Shown here: positions 34,870-43,129 of the stretch, in pieces | Layout: the number at the start of each line of letters is the position of its first letter | Numbering within the stretch: the stretch's first letter is position 1 | From: DASXVX01 sp036504075 | GTDB taxonomy: Bacteria > Bacillota > Sulfobacillia > Symbiobacteriales > Symbiobacteriaceae | NCBI GenBank assembly: GCA_036504075.1 | Contig: DASXVX010000094.1 | Coordinates: forward strand, 1-64,000 | DNA length: 64,000 nucleotides | Direction: 5' to 3' | Position numbers and translations under genes: made by a program | Notes under the pieces: model-generated | Databases searched by the model: none | The model's input: only the letters and a program-made list of their open reading frames with translations | Told to the model about the DNA's origin: nothing

Positions 34870-36822
34870 TTAGTCGTCCCCCCGCTGGTCTGGCTCGTAC
34901 GCGATGACGTTCTCGGCGTGCGGATCCATATTGACGTAGAACGGGATCACCGTAACCACGATGCCCTCCGTGTAGCGCAGTTCCCGCAGAATCTGATCGG
35001 CATAGCCGTTGTGCAGATACTCATCGAACGGCTCGTTGGTCACCACCACCGGCACCAGGAGGTTGATGACCGTGTCCGGCAGTTCCACATGCAGCCGGTC
35101 CAGATACCGGCGCAGCGGTTCGACCACCTCTCGGTACGGCGAGGGCAGCACCACCAGCGGGGTGCCGCTGTGCCGCTTCAGGTCCCATTTCCGCTCAATC
35201 TTTTCGCCCAGTTCCGGTTCGACCGCCACATAGACGGCGGTGACGTCGCTGGACATGCCGCGCGCGACCCGCAGAGAGTGATCGATGACCGGGCTGAGAC
35301 CGCCGATCGTTAGAATGACTTTCACCTTGCCCGGGTGATCGATGGTCATATCGGCTTCGAGCAGGGATTCCACCCGGTCCTTGAACCGCTTGTAGTAGTT
35401 GTGGACGTGCAGGAAGTAGAGGATCAAAACCGGGATGACGATGCAAACGATCCAGGCGCCGAGCGCGAACTTGGTCCAGGCGATGATGACCAGGGCGACG
35501 GCCGAGAGAGAGGCGCCCAGCGTGTTAATGATTAGCGACCAGGCGTGCTTTATGAGGCGTTCGCCATTCCGCCGGGCGACCTTGAACCAGTGCACGATCA
35601 TGCCGGCCTGGCTCAAGGTAAAGGCCAGGAAGACGCCCACGGCATAGAGCGGAATCAGGAGGTGCGTGTCGGCCTTGAAGGCGACGACCAGCAGCGAGGC
35701 CAGCGCAGCCAGCATGACGATGCCGTAGTTGAAGACCAGCGTGTCGCCCCGGTTGGCCATTTTCCGCGGCAGGTAGCCGTCCCGGGCGATGAAGCTGGTC
35801 AGCCGGGGGAAGTCGGCGTATGCGGTGTTGGCCGCCAGCAGCAGAATCAGCATGGTTGTGACCTGGACGGCGTAGTAGCCGAGGCCGCCGCCAAAGACCC
35901 GATGGGCCAACTGGGAAATCACAGTCTCATTCCCGGACAACTGCATGTTGAAGCCGAACGCCAGGAGCGTGATGCCGCCGAACATCGTGTAGAGAATGGT
36001 CCGCTCCCAGTTCATCGTCTTGATGGCGTTCTTGGCTTCCGGCGCCTTGAACGCCTGGACGCCGTTGCTGATCGCCTCAATGCCGGTGAGCGCCGTGCAG
36101 CCGGAGGCAAAAGCCCGGAGCCACACAAACATGGTGACCCCCTGTGTCATGGCCTTGAAGTCGGCACTGCCGAAGCCAAAGCCCGCCAGCACCGGGGCGA
36201 CCGGATGCCAGTCGCCGGTGAGCGCCTTGTAGGCGCCGACGCCGATCATGGCAAACATGGTGAAAATGAAGCTGTAAGTCGGAATCGCGAAGAAGGCGCC
36301 GGACTCGCGGACGCCCCGCAGGTTTACGAAGGCGATAAACCAGACCACCAGCAGTGAGAGGAGGACTTCGTGGCCGCGCAACAGCGGGAAGGCCGACGTG
36401 AGGTTCGCGATGCCCGAGGCCGTGGAGACGGCGACGGTGAGCACGTAGTCCACCAGGAGTGCCGCACCGGCCACCAGGCCGGCCGCAGTGCCCAGGTTAT
36501 CCTTGGAGACGATATAGGAGCCGCCGCCGTTGGGATACGCATGAATCGTCTGGTTGTACGATGCCGAGACGATCATGACCAGCAGGACGATGGCGAGTCC
36601 GGCGGACAAGGAGTAGGCTCCGGACAGGGCGCCGGCGGTCGGGATCAGAATCAGGAGAATTTCTTCCGTGGCGTAGGCCACCGAGGAGATGCCGTCCGAG
36701 GAGAATACACCGAGACCAGTAAAGATGCCCAGCCGTTCTACATGCTGCTGGTCGGTCCGCTTGGGACGCCCTAACATGATGCGCTTGACCCGATTCACGT
36801 ATTGATGCGAGGGTCTGGCCAC
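34870..36822 (-). CDS. KimA-like APC-superfamily potassium importer
   Basis: 650 residues from GTG 36822 (AAAGGAG upstream, spacing rather long); a GTG at 36798 would match the usual start of homologues. RIMLGRPKRTDQQ, FSSDGISSVAYATEEILLILI, YPNGGGSYIVSKDNLG, LLVDYVLTVAVSTASG and FASGCTALTGIEAISNGVQAFK closely resemble B. subtilis KimA (YdaO). About 12 helices fill residues 15-450. A cytosolic C-terminal domain (LTIGGLSPVIDHSLRVARGMSSDVTAVYVAVEPE) is the USP-like domain that binds c-di-AMP in KimA. Proton-coupled K+ uptake is the expected role; a KdpD-like kinase is divergently encoded. Confidence 0.85.
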   Translation of the reverse strand: MARPSHQYVNRVKRIMLGRPKRTDQQHVERLGIFTGLGVFSSDGISSVAYATEEILLILIPTAGALSGAYSLSAGLAIVLLVMIVSASYNQTIHAYPNGGGSYIVSKDNLGTAAGLVAGAALLVDYVLTVAVSTASGIANLTSAFPLLRGHEVLLSLLVVWFIAFVNLRGVRESGAFFAIPTYSFIFTMFAMIGVGAYKALTGDWHPVAPVLAGFGFGSADFKAMTQGVTMFVWLRAFASGCTALTGIEAISNGVQAFKAPEAKNAIKTMNWERTILYTMFGGITLLAFGFNMQLSGNETVISQLAHRVFGGGLGYYAVQVTTMLILLLAANTAYADFPRLTSFIARDGYLPRKMANRGDTLVFNYGIVMLAALASLLVVAFKADTHLLIPLYAVGVFLAFTLSQAGMIVHWFKVARRNGERLIKHAWSLIINTLGASLSAVALVIIAWTKFALGAWIVCIVIPVLILYFLHVHNYYKRFKDRVESLLEADMTIDHPGKVKVILTIGGLSPVIDHSLRVARGMSSDVTAVYVAVEPELGEKIERKWDLKRHSGTPLVVLPSPYREVVEPLRRYLDRLHVELPDTVINLLVPVVVTNEPFDEYLHNGYADQILRELRYTEGIVVTVIPFYVNMDPHAENVIAYEPDQRGDD

Positions 36823-37325
36823 GACTCTCAGGCCTGCTCCTTTCGGTGTTCGGGGCGCCGCGCCCACGCTTCTGCGCCGGTGCGGCTCCTTCGACTGACA
36901 CGCTTCGGGTTTGTTGCCCGTTGGGCGGTGCATATGTGGGAGTCTACACAGCCGCCGATTGCTTGTAAAAGCGCAGGGAATTCCGGTTTCCCGCCGGAAC
37001 GCCCACGCACCGGTTGTAGAGGCGTTGGCGTTGCTCTTGCTTCGCCTGGCACGTTGCAGCGCTGCAAATGGAGCGATCTGCGAGGTTTATAAAATGATGG
37101 GTTTCATCAAGGGGGTCCGTCGCCTGGTGTCAAGCCGTGGAGCCCTTCTGCCGCCCGGCTTTGGCGGCAACCGGAGGCGCAGGCGGCGACAGGTGCGCAG
37201 ACCGGCATTCCGGTCGCTCGTCCCGAACCTTGATACTTTCTTGATGACGGGTAGGGCCTTCTTGATGCGACGATGATGGAGAGTATCCCATTTTGAATCC
37301 GCCGAGCCCGAGGAGGAAGATCGTC
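36823..37325 (+). other. 500-bp divergent intergenic region
   Basis: No convincing gene. It separates the potassium importer (-) and the KdpD-like kinase (+) and must hold both promoters, but no clear -35/-10 pair was found. Visible structure: a TTCCGG-N7-CCGGAA inverted repeat near 36981-36999 and two copies of TTCTTGATG (about 37238 and 37259). I looked for a ydaO-type c-di-AMP riboswitch here and did not find its conserved core. Confidence 0.5.
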
Positions 37326-38858
37326 GTGGTGCGTCCGGAGCGGTGGGCACGCCCATGGTCGCTGGAGACCTGGCAGCCTTACGCAGCCGTGGTGCTCCTG
37401 GTAGGTGCAGCGAGCGCCATCAGTGCCCTGGTGGTGGGAACCATGGCCCCGGTCAATCTGGTGATGATTTACCTGCTGGTCGTGGTGATCAGCGGGCTGC
37501 GCTGGGGACTGGGGCCGGCCGTCCTGGCTTCAATTCTGGGGGTCCTGGCCTTCGACTTTTTCTTCGTTCCCCCGCGCCTCAGTTTTACCGTTCACGATGC
37601 CCAGTACCTCATGACGTTTGCGGCCCTGCTGGTGGTGGCGCTGGTAATCGGGACCCTGACCGGGCGTTTGCGGAACCATGCCGCCATGCTGCACCGCCGT
37701 GAACGTGAGACGGCGGCGCTGTACGCGTTCAGCCGCAGCATGGTCGTCACCCGGAGCGTGACCGAGATCGCCGGGGCGGTCATCGGCCACGTTGCGCGCT
37801 GCTTTGACAGGCCGGTGGCGCTGCAGGTTCAGGAAGCCGGACGGCGGGATTTGCGCACCGTGGATTTTGGCGTGGGGCTGACGCCGGCTGAACAGGAAGC
37901 GGCCCGCTGGGTCCTGGATCACGGACAGCCGGTGGGCCGGAGCGGAACCGCCGGCGCGGATCTATCGGTGGATTGCATTCCGCTGAAGACCGGTCAGGGA
38001 ATCGTTGGGGTGCTGGTGGTCCGCCACCGGTCTGCCAGCAGTCCTCTGAGTCCCGATGAGCACAGGCTGTTGGAGGCCTTCGCCGCTCAGGCGGCGGTGG
38101 TTCTGGAGCGGGCCAGGCTTGCGGAGACGGCCCGCAAAGCCGAACTGCTCATGGAGACCGACAAGCTGCAACAGGCCCTCCTGCACTCCATTTCCCACTC
38201 GTTGCGGACGCCGCTGGCCTCCATTATCGGCGGCCTGACCACCGTTCTGGACCCCGGCCAGGAGCAGTTGGATGCCGAGACCCGGCATGACCTGTTGGAC
38301 ACGGCACGGGAAGAGGCCGAGCGGCTCAACTGGCTGGTCAGCAACCTGCTGGACATGACACGCGTGGAGTCGGGCCACCTCAAGTTGAACATCGATCAGT
38401 ACGACCTGGAAGACGTCATCGGCGCCGCTCTGGGGCAGACCGCCGTCCAGCTGAAGGACCACCCCGTTCGCGTGCAAATAGCCGCGGAACTGCCCCTGGT
38501 GTCGTTGGACCAGGTCCTGGTGGTCCAGGTGCTGGATAACCTGATCGACAATGCGGCCAAATACTCTCAGCCTGGCGCAAGCATCGATATTGCGGTGAAG
38601 CAGGCAGACGACTCCGTGGCGGTGACGGTGGCGGATCGCGGCGTCGGGGTTTCTGAGCAAGACGCCACGCGCATCTTCGACAAGTTCTACCGGGTGGAAC
38701 GGCCCGGAAGCCCTTCGGGAACGGGGCTGGGACTGGCAATCTGCAAGGGGATCGTGGAGGCCCACGGCGGCCGCATCTGGGCCTGCCCCCGGGAAGGCGG
38801 CGGTGCGGAAATCACGTTCTCCTTGCCGATCCACCCGGGCAGTAGCGCTCGCAGCTGA
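37326..38858 (+). CDS. KdpD-like sensor histidine kinase (DUF4118-GAF-HisKA-HATPase)
   Basis: 510 residues from GTG 37326, with GAGGAGG 8 bases upstream; TTG 37293 has no site. Four clustered helices (about 15-115, including LRWGLGPAVLASILGVLAFDFFFVPPRLSF) form the DUF4118 membrane unit of KdpD. A GAF-like domain (about 135-265) follows, then the H-box ALLHSISHSLRTPLASIIGG, the N-box QVLDNLIDNAAKYSQPG, and G boxes (VADRGVGVSEQD, GTGLGLAICKGIVEAHGG). The N-terminal KdpD/USP sensor half is absent and no response regulator or kdpFABC is adjacent, so it is an orphan by position. Next to a KimA-like importer, K+ or turgor sensing is inferred. Confidence 0.88.
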   Translation: MVRPERWARPWSLETWQPYAAVVLLVGAASAISALVVGTMAPVNLVMIYLLVVVISGLRWGLGPAVLASILGVLAFDFFFVPPRLSFTVHDAQYLMTFAALLVVALVIGTLTGRLRNHAAMLHRRERETAALYAFSRSMVVTRSVTEIAGAVIGHVARCFDRPVALQVQEAGRRDLRTVDFGVGLTPAEQEAARWVLDHGQPVGRSGTAGADLSVDCIPLKTGQGIVGVLVVRHRSASSPLSPDEHRLLEAFAAQAAVVLERARLAETARKAELLMETDKLQQALLHSISHSLRTPLASIIGGLTTVLDPGQEQLDAETRHDLLDTAREEAERLNWLVSNLLDMTRVESGHLKLNIDQYDLEDVIGAALGQTAVQLKDHPVRVQIAAELPLVSLDQVLVVQVLDNLIDNAAKYSQPGASIDIAVKQADDSVAVTVADRGVGVSEQDATRIFDKFYRVERPGSPSGTGLGLAICKGIVEAHGGRIWACPREGGGAEITFSLPIHPGSSARS

Positions 38859-38887
38859 ATGCCGACCACTTGCGCCCCGAACATGGC

Positions 38888-38918
38888 AAAGCCCGGCAGG
38901 GATTCCCTGCCGGGCTTT
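38888..38918 (-). terminator. Bidirectional terminator between convergent genes
   Basis: 13-bp stem AAAGCCCGGCAGG / CCTGCCGGGCTTT (38888-38900 with 38906-38918). It ends both the kinase (+) and the sulfur operon (-). Confidence 0.85.
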
Positions 38919-38952
38919 GAGCACGGAGCGGCTCAGGGCGCGACCAAACGGG

Positions 38953-39729
38953 CTAACGCAGGGCCTGCATCCAGATTTTTGCGGTCGACAGGACGACCAC
39001 GGCCGTTACCATCCAGCGCAGGTGGCCGACTTTGACCCGCCTGGACAACCGGCCGCCCAGTTGGGCGCCCGGCACGGCGCCGAGCACCAGGGCCAGGGCC
39101 ATCATGACGGGCACCTGCCCCGTGGCCGCCTTGCCGATGGCGCCGAACAGGGAGCCGAGCAACACGATGGCCAGGGTGGAACCCAACGTCACCCGGGTGG
39201 GAATGCCGAGCACGTACATGAGCAGCGGTACATAAATGAACGCGCCGGGCGCCCCGATGAGGCCGCCGATCAGCCCCACGCCCAGCGCCAGGGCGACGGC
39301 CACGGGGCGGTTGAAGGGCACCAGGTCCGCCGGCAGGTCCGACTCGGTCTCACGCTTCGGCAGGAACATGAGCAGGGCTGCAAGCGTGGAGATTCCCGCA
39401 AACAGTACCAGCAAAAACCGGGCCGACGTGTAGGCCGACAGCCAGGCGCCTGCCAGCGAGGCCAGGGCGCTGGTCGTGCCCATGTAGAGGATCAGCGGCC
39501 GGCTGACAGCGTTGTGCTTGCGGTGGATCATCACCGCGGCCAGGGAGGCGAACAGCACCTGCACGATGCTGATCGCCGAGACCTGCTTCATGTCCAGGGC
39601 GGCGAAGCCCAGCAGTGGCGGCACAAACAGGAGCAGCGGCACCATGAGGATGGAGCCGCCCAGCCCCAGCAGGCCGGAGAAGAAGCCGCCGATCAGTCCG
39701 AGCAGCATGAGCAGCAGGAACAGCACCAT
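38953..39729 (-). CDS. TauE/SafE family sulfite/sulfonate exporter
   Basis: 258 residues from ATG 39729 (AAGGAG 8 bases upstream). About eight helices, with the two family repeats LIGGFFSGLLGLGGSILMVPLLL and LIGGLIGAPGAFIYVPLLMYVLGIPTRVTLGSTL. It is the last gene of an operon of sulfur-transfer enzymes. In the staphylococcal cst operon a TauE protein likewise accompanies persulfide-oxidising enzymes, so export of sulfite or thiosulfate is the likely role. Confidence 0.9.
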   Translation of the reverse strand: MVLFLLLMLLGLIGGFFSGLLGLGGSILMVPLLLFVPPLLGFAALDMKQVSAISIVQVLFASLAAVMIHRKHNAVSRPLILYMGTTSALASLAGAWLSAYTSARFLLVLFAGISTLAALLMFLPKRETESDLPADLVPFNRPVAVALALGVGLIGGLIGAPGAFIYVPLLMYVLGIPTRVTLGSTLAIVLLGSLFGAIGKAATGQVPVMMALALVLGAVPGAQLGGRLSRRVKVGHLRWMVTAVVVLSTAKIWMQALR

Positions 39730-39775
39730 GGGGTACACTCCTTCATGTAGGGAACGCCGGTGGGAGCGCGGGTCG

Positions 39776-39910
39776 TCAAAAAGTGAGGGTCACGTCGGCC
39801 TCGTGGGCGAACGCCAGGAAGGTCGCGGCGCCACCGGCCTCAACCCCCGCCACCAGGTCCGGAATGGCTGGGACACTCTTTTCGGCAAGGGCGGACTGCA
39901 GACCTGCCAT
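39776..39910 (-). pseudogene. Remnant of a DsrE-family (peroxiredoxin-like) gene
   Basis: A 44-codon frame ends AGVEAGGAATFLAFAHEADVTLTF, which matches the conserved C-terminus of DsrE-type proteins (typically ...DLIPGVE.GGAATFL..A.EADVTLF). The preceding ALAEKSVPAIPDLV matches a segment that normally lies about 25-30 residues earlier, so an internal deletion is implied. The N-terminal ~80 residues are missing. The only ATG (39910) lies 18 bases from the GGGAGG site, too far. Non-functional remnant within the sulfur operon. Confidence 0.65.
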
Positions 39911-39933
39911 GGACGGCGGCGATGTTGACCTCC

Positions 39934-40500
39934 CTATTTGTCGATGCGTCCGGCCCAGCCGGACATGCCGGGCACTACGTTCTGCACTCGGGCGAACCCG
40001 AGCCTGTCCATGATCTGGCAGGCGTAGTCGCTCCGGCGGGCGCTCCGGCAGATCACGGCATACGCCTGATTCCGGTCCAGATCGGCGACGGCTGCTTCGA
40101 TCTCGGCGATGGGCACGTGCACAGCCCCGGGGATGTGACCGGCCCTGAATTCGGGCTCCTCCCGCACGTCGATGACCACCGGCGCCGACCCGGCCGTGAT
40201 TAGCGCCGCCAGGTCGGCGTTGCTGATTTCGTGGGGGAAGACCCGGCCTTTTTCTTTTGTCTCGGTGACCACTTTCTTGATGAGGAGGCGGCTGTAGCCT
40301 TCCTCCGGCACCTGGCCCAGGAACTTCTGATCGGTCTGCAGGCACCAGTTGCGGAAATCGGCGGGGGCGCCCCGGTCGGTGACCAGCACCTCCATTACAG
40401 CGCCGACATCAATGGTGTCGATGCCCTTGCGGGCCCTGATGATGGGCATGGGGCAGGAAAGGCCGCGGGCATCAATCGTCAGAGCAGTGGGGCCATCCAT
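39934..40500 (-). CDS. TusA-rhodanese fusion sulfurtransferase
   Basis: 188 residues from ATG 40500 (GGGAGG 9 bases upstream); longer frames run into the previous gene. Residues 1-75 form a TusA domain (DARGLSCPMPIIRARKGI, sulfur-carrying Cys in CPMP). Residues 95-188 form a rhodanese domain with active loop CRSARRS and DVREEPEFRAGHIPGAVHVP. A protein combining both carriers can pass persulfide sulfur between donors and acceptors; staphylococcal CstA has the same two domains in a larger protein. Between the MBL-rhodanese gene and a DsrE remnant. Confidence 0.92.
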   Translation of the reverse strand: MDGPTALTIDARGLSCPMPIIRARKGIDTIDVGAVMEVLVTDRGAPADFRNWCLQTDQKFLGQVPEEGYSRLLIKKVVTETKEKGRVFPHEISNADLAALITAGSAPVVIDVREEPEFRAGHIPGAVHVPIAEIEAAVADLDRNQAYAVICRSARRSDYACQIMDRLGFARVQNVVPGMSGWAGRIDK

Positions 40501-40526
40501 GGTTTGAATCCTCCCAGTGTGTTGTT

Positions 40527-41678
40527 TTAGGAACCGTGATGTTTGGCGGCGCATTGGTTGGCGCCGATTTCGAGTTCGAACGCCTGGTCTTCGTCGACCG
40601 GGTACTCGCCCCGGTTGACCAGGCGCATGGTGTCGTAGGCGGCGGGCTGCACGGGCAGGTCGGCCAGAATCTGTGCCACGAATGCGGCCTCGTCGCCCAG
40701 GTGGAAGGCGGCGTTGTCGGCCCGGATGCGGCCCAGCCGTTCCGCGATCAGGCCGCCCGCCCGAATCTCCGTCGGGCTGGAGTAATGGGCCGGCAGGACC
40801 AGCACGTCGTCCTTGACGGCGCCCAGCCTGGCGTACAGAGTCCCGAAGAGGTCCCGGGCCCACTGGGTGGCTTGTCCGCCCAGGTCGGGGCGCCCGACCG
40901 ACTCCACGAAGACGGTGTCGCCGCTCAGCAGGTAGCGGTCATCCACCAGCAGCGAGGAACTGCCGGGGGTATGGCCCGGTGTGCTGATGGCGAGCACCTC
41001 CACCACCGTGTCGCCGACCCGGAGCCGGGCGCCGTCTTTCAGCTCGATGTGGGCCAGGGGTGCACCCAGCATATCGCCGTCGGCGATGTAGTAGGGACAG
41101 CCCGCCCGGGCCGCCAGGTCGGCGCCGCCCGAAATGTGGTCGGCGTGTACGTGGGTGTCGACCACGCCGGCGACGGTCAGTCCCCGGGCCGCGGCGGCGG
41201 CGATGTACTGCTCGACGTGGCGCCCGGGGTCGACCACCAGCGCCTCGCCGCCCGAGGCCAGCAGGTAGGAGAGGCAGCCCTTGGCGACCCGGTCAAACTG
41301 GAGCAGGGTGAAGCTTTCCGCTTCGACCACGGGCTTCGCCGCATAGAGGACCGCCCACGCCTGCATGCCGCCGGCGACGTTGCGGGCCGCAATCCCCCGC
41401 TCCTGCAGGAGGCTGGCCACGTATTCCGAGGCGCCGCCCTTGGCGCACAGCAGGGTAATCTCCCGGTCACGGGGGAGCCGGGCGATGTTGCCTTCCTCAT
41501 CTTCCAGGAAGTTGAAGTAAGGGATGTTCAGGGTGGGCACGGGCTCCTTGCCGCCCACCTGCCATCGGGCGAACTCATCCGGGTTGCGGAGGTCAAGGAT
41601 GAACAGTTCCCGGCCGTCATCCAGTTCCGCCTTGAGTTGGGTTGCGGGAACCTGTCGAATCTCGCTGGCATTGGTCAT
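40527..41678 (-). CDS. Rhodanese-metallo-beta-lactamase fusion (persulfide dioxygenase-like)
   Basis: 383 residues from ATG 41678 (GAGGTG 8 bases upstream). N-terminal rhodanese (1-115): LDLRNPDEFARWQVGG and active loop CAKGGAS. Residues 120-383 form an MBL-fold domain with VDTHVHADHISGG (H-x-H-x-D-H), STPGHTPGS, LLSGDTVF and LPAHY: the one-iron ligand set of ETHE1/CstB persulfide dioxygenases. CstB has the MBL domain first; here the order is reversed. Expected reaction: low-molecular-weight persulfide + O2 to sulfite or thiosulfate. Confidence 0.9.
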   Translation of the reverse strand: MTNASEIRQVPATQLKAELDDGRELFILDLRNPDEFARWQVGGKEPVPTLNIPYFNFLEDEEGNIARLPRDREITLLCAKGGASEYVASLLQERGIAARNVAGGMQAWAVLYAAKPVVEAESFTLLQFDRVAKGCLSYLLASGGEALVVDPGRHVEQYIAAAAARGLTVAGVVDTHVHADHISGGADLAARAGCPYYIADGDMLGAPLAHIELKDGARLRVGDTVVEVLAISTPGHTPGSSSLLVDDRYLLSGDTVFVESVGRPDLGGQATQWARDLFGTLYARLGAVKDDVLVLPAHYSSPTEIRAGGLIAERLGRIRADNAAFHLGDEAAFVAQILADLPVQPAAYDTMRLVNRGEYPVDEDQAFELEIGANQCAAKHHGS

Positions 41679-41747
41679 GGTCAAAACACCTCACATTGCG
41701 CCAACTGTGATAGGGTACCAGGTACCGTACAACGAAAGCGAAAACGA

Positions 41748-42086
41748 TCACTTGCCCCTGGCCGCGGCCCCGGTCCAGCCCAGCATGCCGTCGACCAGGT
41801 TCCGGGTCTGGGTGAAGCCCTGGGTCCGCAGGAACTGCTGGGCCGTCCCGCTCCGGTTGCCGCTGCGGCAGACCAGCACCAGTTCTTCGTGCGGGGAGAG
41901 GGAGCGGAACAGCGACTGGAAGCAAGAGAGGGGCAGGTTGACGGCGCCGGGGATGTGTCCGGCGACAAACTCATCGACCTCCCGGACGTCGACCATGCGG
42001 GGAGCCGGGCCGGTACGAAGACGGCGCTCAAGCTCCGCCGAGGTGATGACGGGGGAAACGGCTTTGACGCGGTCAGGAATCGACAT
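41748..42086 (-). CDS. Single-domain rhodanese-like sulfurtransferase
   Basis: 112 residues. MVDVREVDEFVAGHIPGAVNLPL and the active loop CRSGNRS (Cys about 74) make a complete rhodanese. AAAGGAGGGG precedes ATG 42086. First gene of the sulfur operon, directly behind the CstR-type operator/promoter. Likely mobilises sulfane sulfur from thiosulfate or persulfides. Confidence 0.92.
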   Translation of the reverse strand: MSIPDRVKAVSPVITSAELERRLRTGPAPRMVDVREVDEFVAGHIPGAVNLPLSCFQSLFRSLSPHEELVLVCRSGNRSGTAQQFLRTQGFTQTRNLVDGMLGWTGAAARGK

Positions 42087-42136
42087 GATCAGGAACCCCT
42101 CCTTTGGTATCTGACACTTTGGTGCTATTTGTAGCC

Positions 42137-42166
42137 AATATACCCTACTGGGTATCAGTATGTAAA
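42137..42166 (-). promoter_or_regulatory. Promoter with CsoR/CstR-type operator for the sulfur operon
   Basis: On the minus strand TTTACA (42166-42161) and TATATT (42142-42137) are 18 bases apart. Between and overlapping them lies the palindrome ATACCC-AGTA-GGGTAT (42155-42140). G/C-tract palindromes of this form are operators of CsoR-family repressors, of which CstR senses persulfides and controls sulfur genes like those downstream. No csoR/cstR gene lies in the window. Confidence 0.75.
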
Positions 42167-42374
42167 GACGTTTGCGGGCAGCCCAAAGATACTATCTGCT
42201 GGCGAAATGCGGTTGTCAGAGTTTGGAGTCCATTTGCAACCATGGTAATGACGCCTATCTTACGAAAAATAGCCGCTTCCAGCCAACTGCTAGCCAGCAC
42301 TGGCGATCTCTCGTATACTTGGGGTTGGCTGGTTTTCCCACTCCCTAACAAAAACCACGACAGGGGGACTGCCG

Positions 42375-42998
42375 GTGACCTGGCTGCTCGCAGCACTCGT
42401 CCTGATCCTCGCTTTGGTCGCCACTCTCGTTGGACGTAACCTGCGCTCACGTGCCGAACCTCCCGGTTCCGCACTGGTCGGCGAACGGCTCGACCGGGCC
42501 GAAAAGCTGATCCTTGAGTCTCAACAGCACCGCCGGCGGTTTCGGCAGGGCCTGACACGGGGCCTGGCGTTGGGTCTGGCGCTGGGCCTGGGTGCCGGAA
42601 TCATCATCGCCATGGGCATGCGAGTCGATCCGACGAAGTGGCATGTGTCGGTAGGCTGGGCCTCGCGCCTGAGCGGTGAATCCCCCCCCGAGCCCTTCCC
42701 GGTTGCCCCGCCCGCCACCGTGAGTGCGGAACCGCCTGCCACTGTGCGTGCGGAACCGCCCGCCACGGAAAGTGGATCGACCGCACGGCCGGCCAAAGTC
42801 CGCCTTGTGGTGGACCCGGGAGACAGCGCCCCGGACGCTGCCGCGAAACTAAAGAGTGCCGGACTGATCACCGATGAATCCGCATTCCTGGCCCGTGTCC
42901 AGGAGCGTCACCTCGGCGGACTACTGGCGGATGGGACCTATCTCATCCCTGTAGAGGCATCGACGGACGAAATCATCGACACACTGACCGTGAACTGA
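42375..42998 (+). CDS. Membrane protein with MltG/YceG-like C-terminal domain
   Basis: 207 residues from GTG with GGGGGAC upstream. Helix 1 is at about 3-19 and helix 2 at about 63-82 (LALGLALGLGAGIIIAMGM). A Pro/Ala-rich stretch has three similar PPATV(S/R)AE units (about 112-132). Residues 140-207 (VDPGDSAPDAAAKLKSAGLI, GTYLIPVEASTDEIIDTL) resemble the LysM-like module of endolytic transglycosylase MltG, without the catalytic domain. Possible wall-binding role; function unknown. Confidence 0.75.
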   Translation: MTWLLAALVLILALVATLVGRNLRSRAEPPGSALVGERLDRAEKLILESQQHRRRFRQGLTRGLALGLALGLGAGIIIAMGMRVDPTKWHVSVGWASRLSGESPPEPFPVAPPATVSAEPPATVRAEPPATESGSTARPAKVRLVVDPGDSAPDAAAKLKSAGLITDESAFLARVQERHLGGLLADGTYLIPVEASTDEIIDTLTVN

Positions 42999-43018
42999 CG
43001 GAGCGCAGAACTTTACAG

Positions 43019-43060
43019 AAACGCCCCGCTTTCCTCCTGAGAGGTAAGCGGGGCGTTTCG
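43019..43060 (+). terminator. Rho-independent terminator
   Basis: Stem AAACGCCCCGCTT / AAGCGGGGCGTTT (43019-43031 with 43046-43057 region) 20 bases after the stop of the MltG-like gene. Confidence 0.85.
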
Positions 43061-43129
43061 CGTCCTGGCACTCCCGGCCGTATCACGACCCACCGCCAGG
43101 TCGGCTCGGGACCGGAGCGGTTCGCGCTG

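Noticed and set aside
36823..37325. c-di-AMP (ydaO) riboswitch upstream of the KimA-like gene
   Set aside because: Expected by analogy with B. subtilis kimA, but the conserved GUCAGCUAACCUCGU block is absent on both strands.
40536..42134. 532-codon plus-strand frame
   Set aside because: Antisense to three well-supported sulfur genes; amino-acid composition is typical of a GC-rich antisense shadow.
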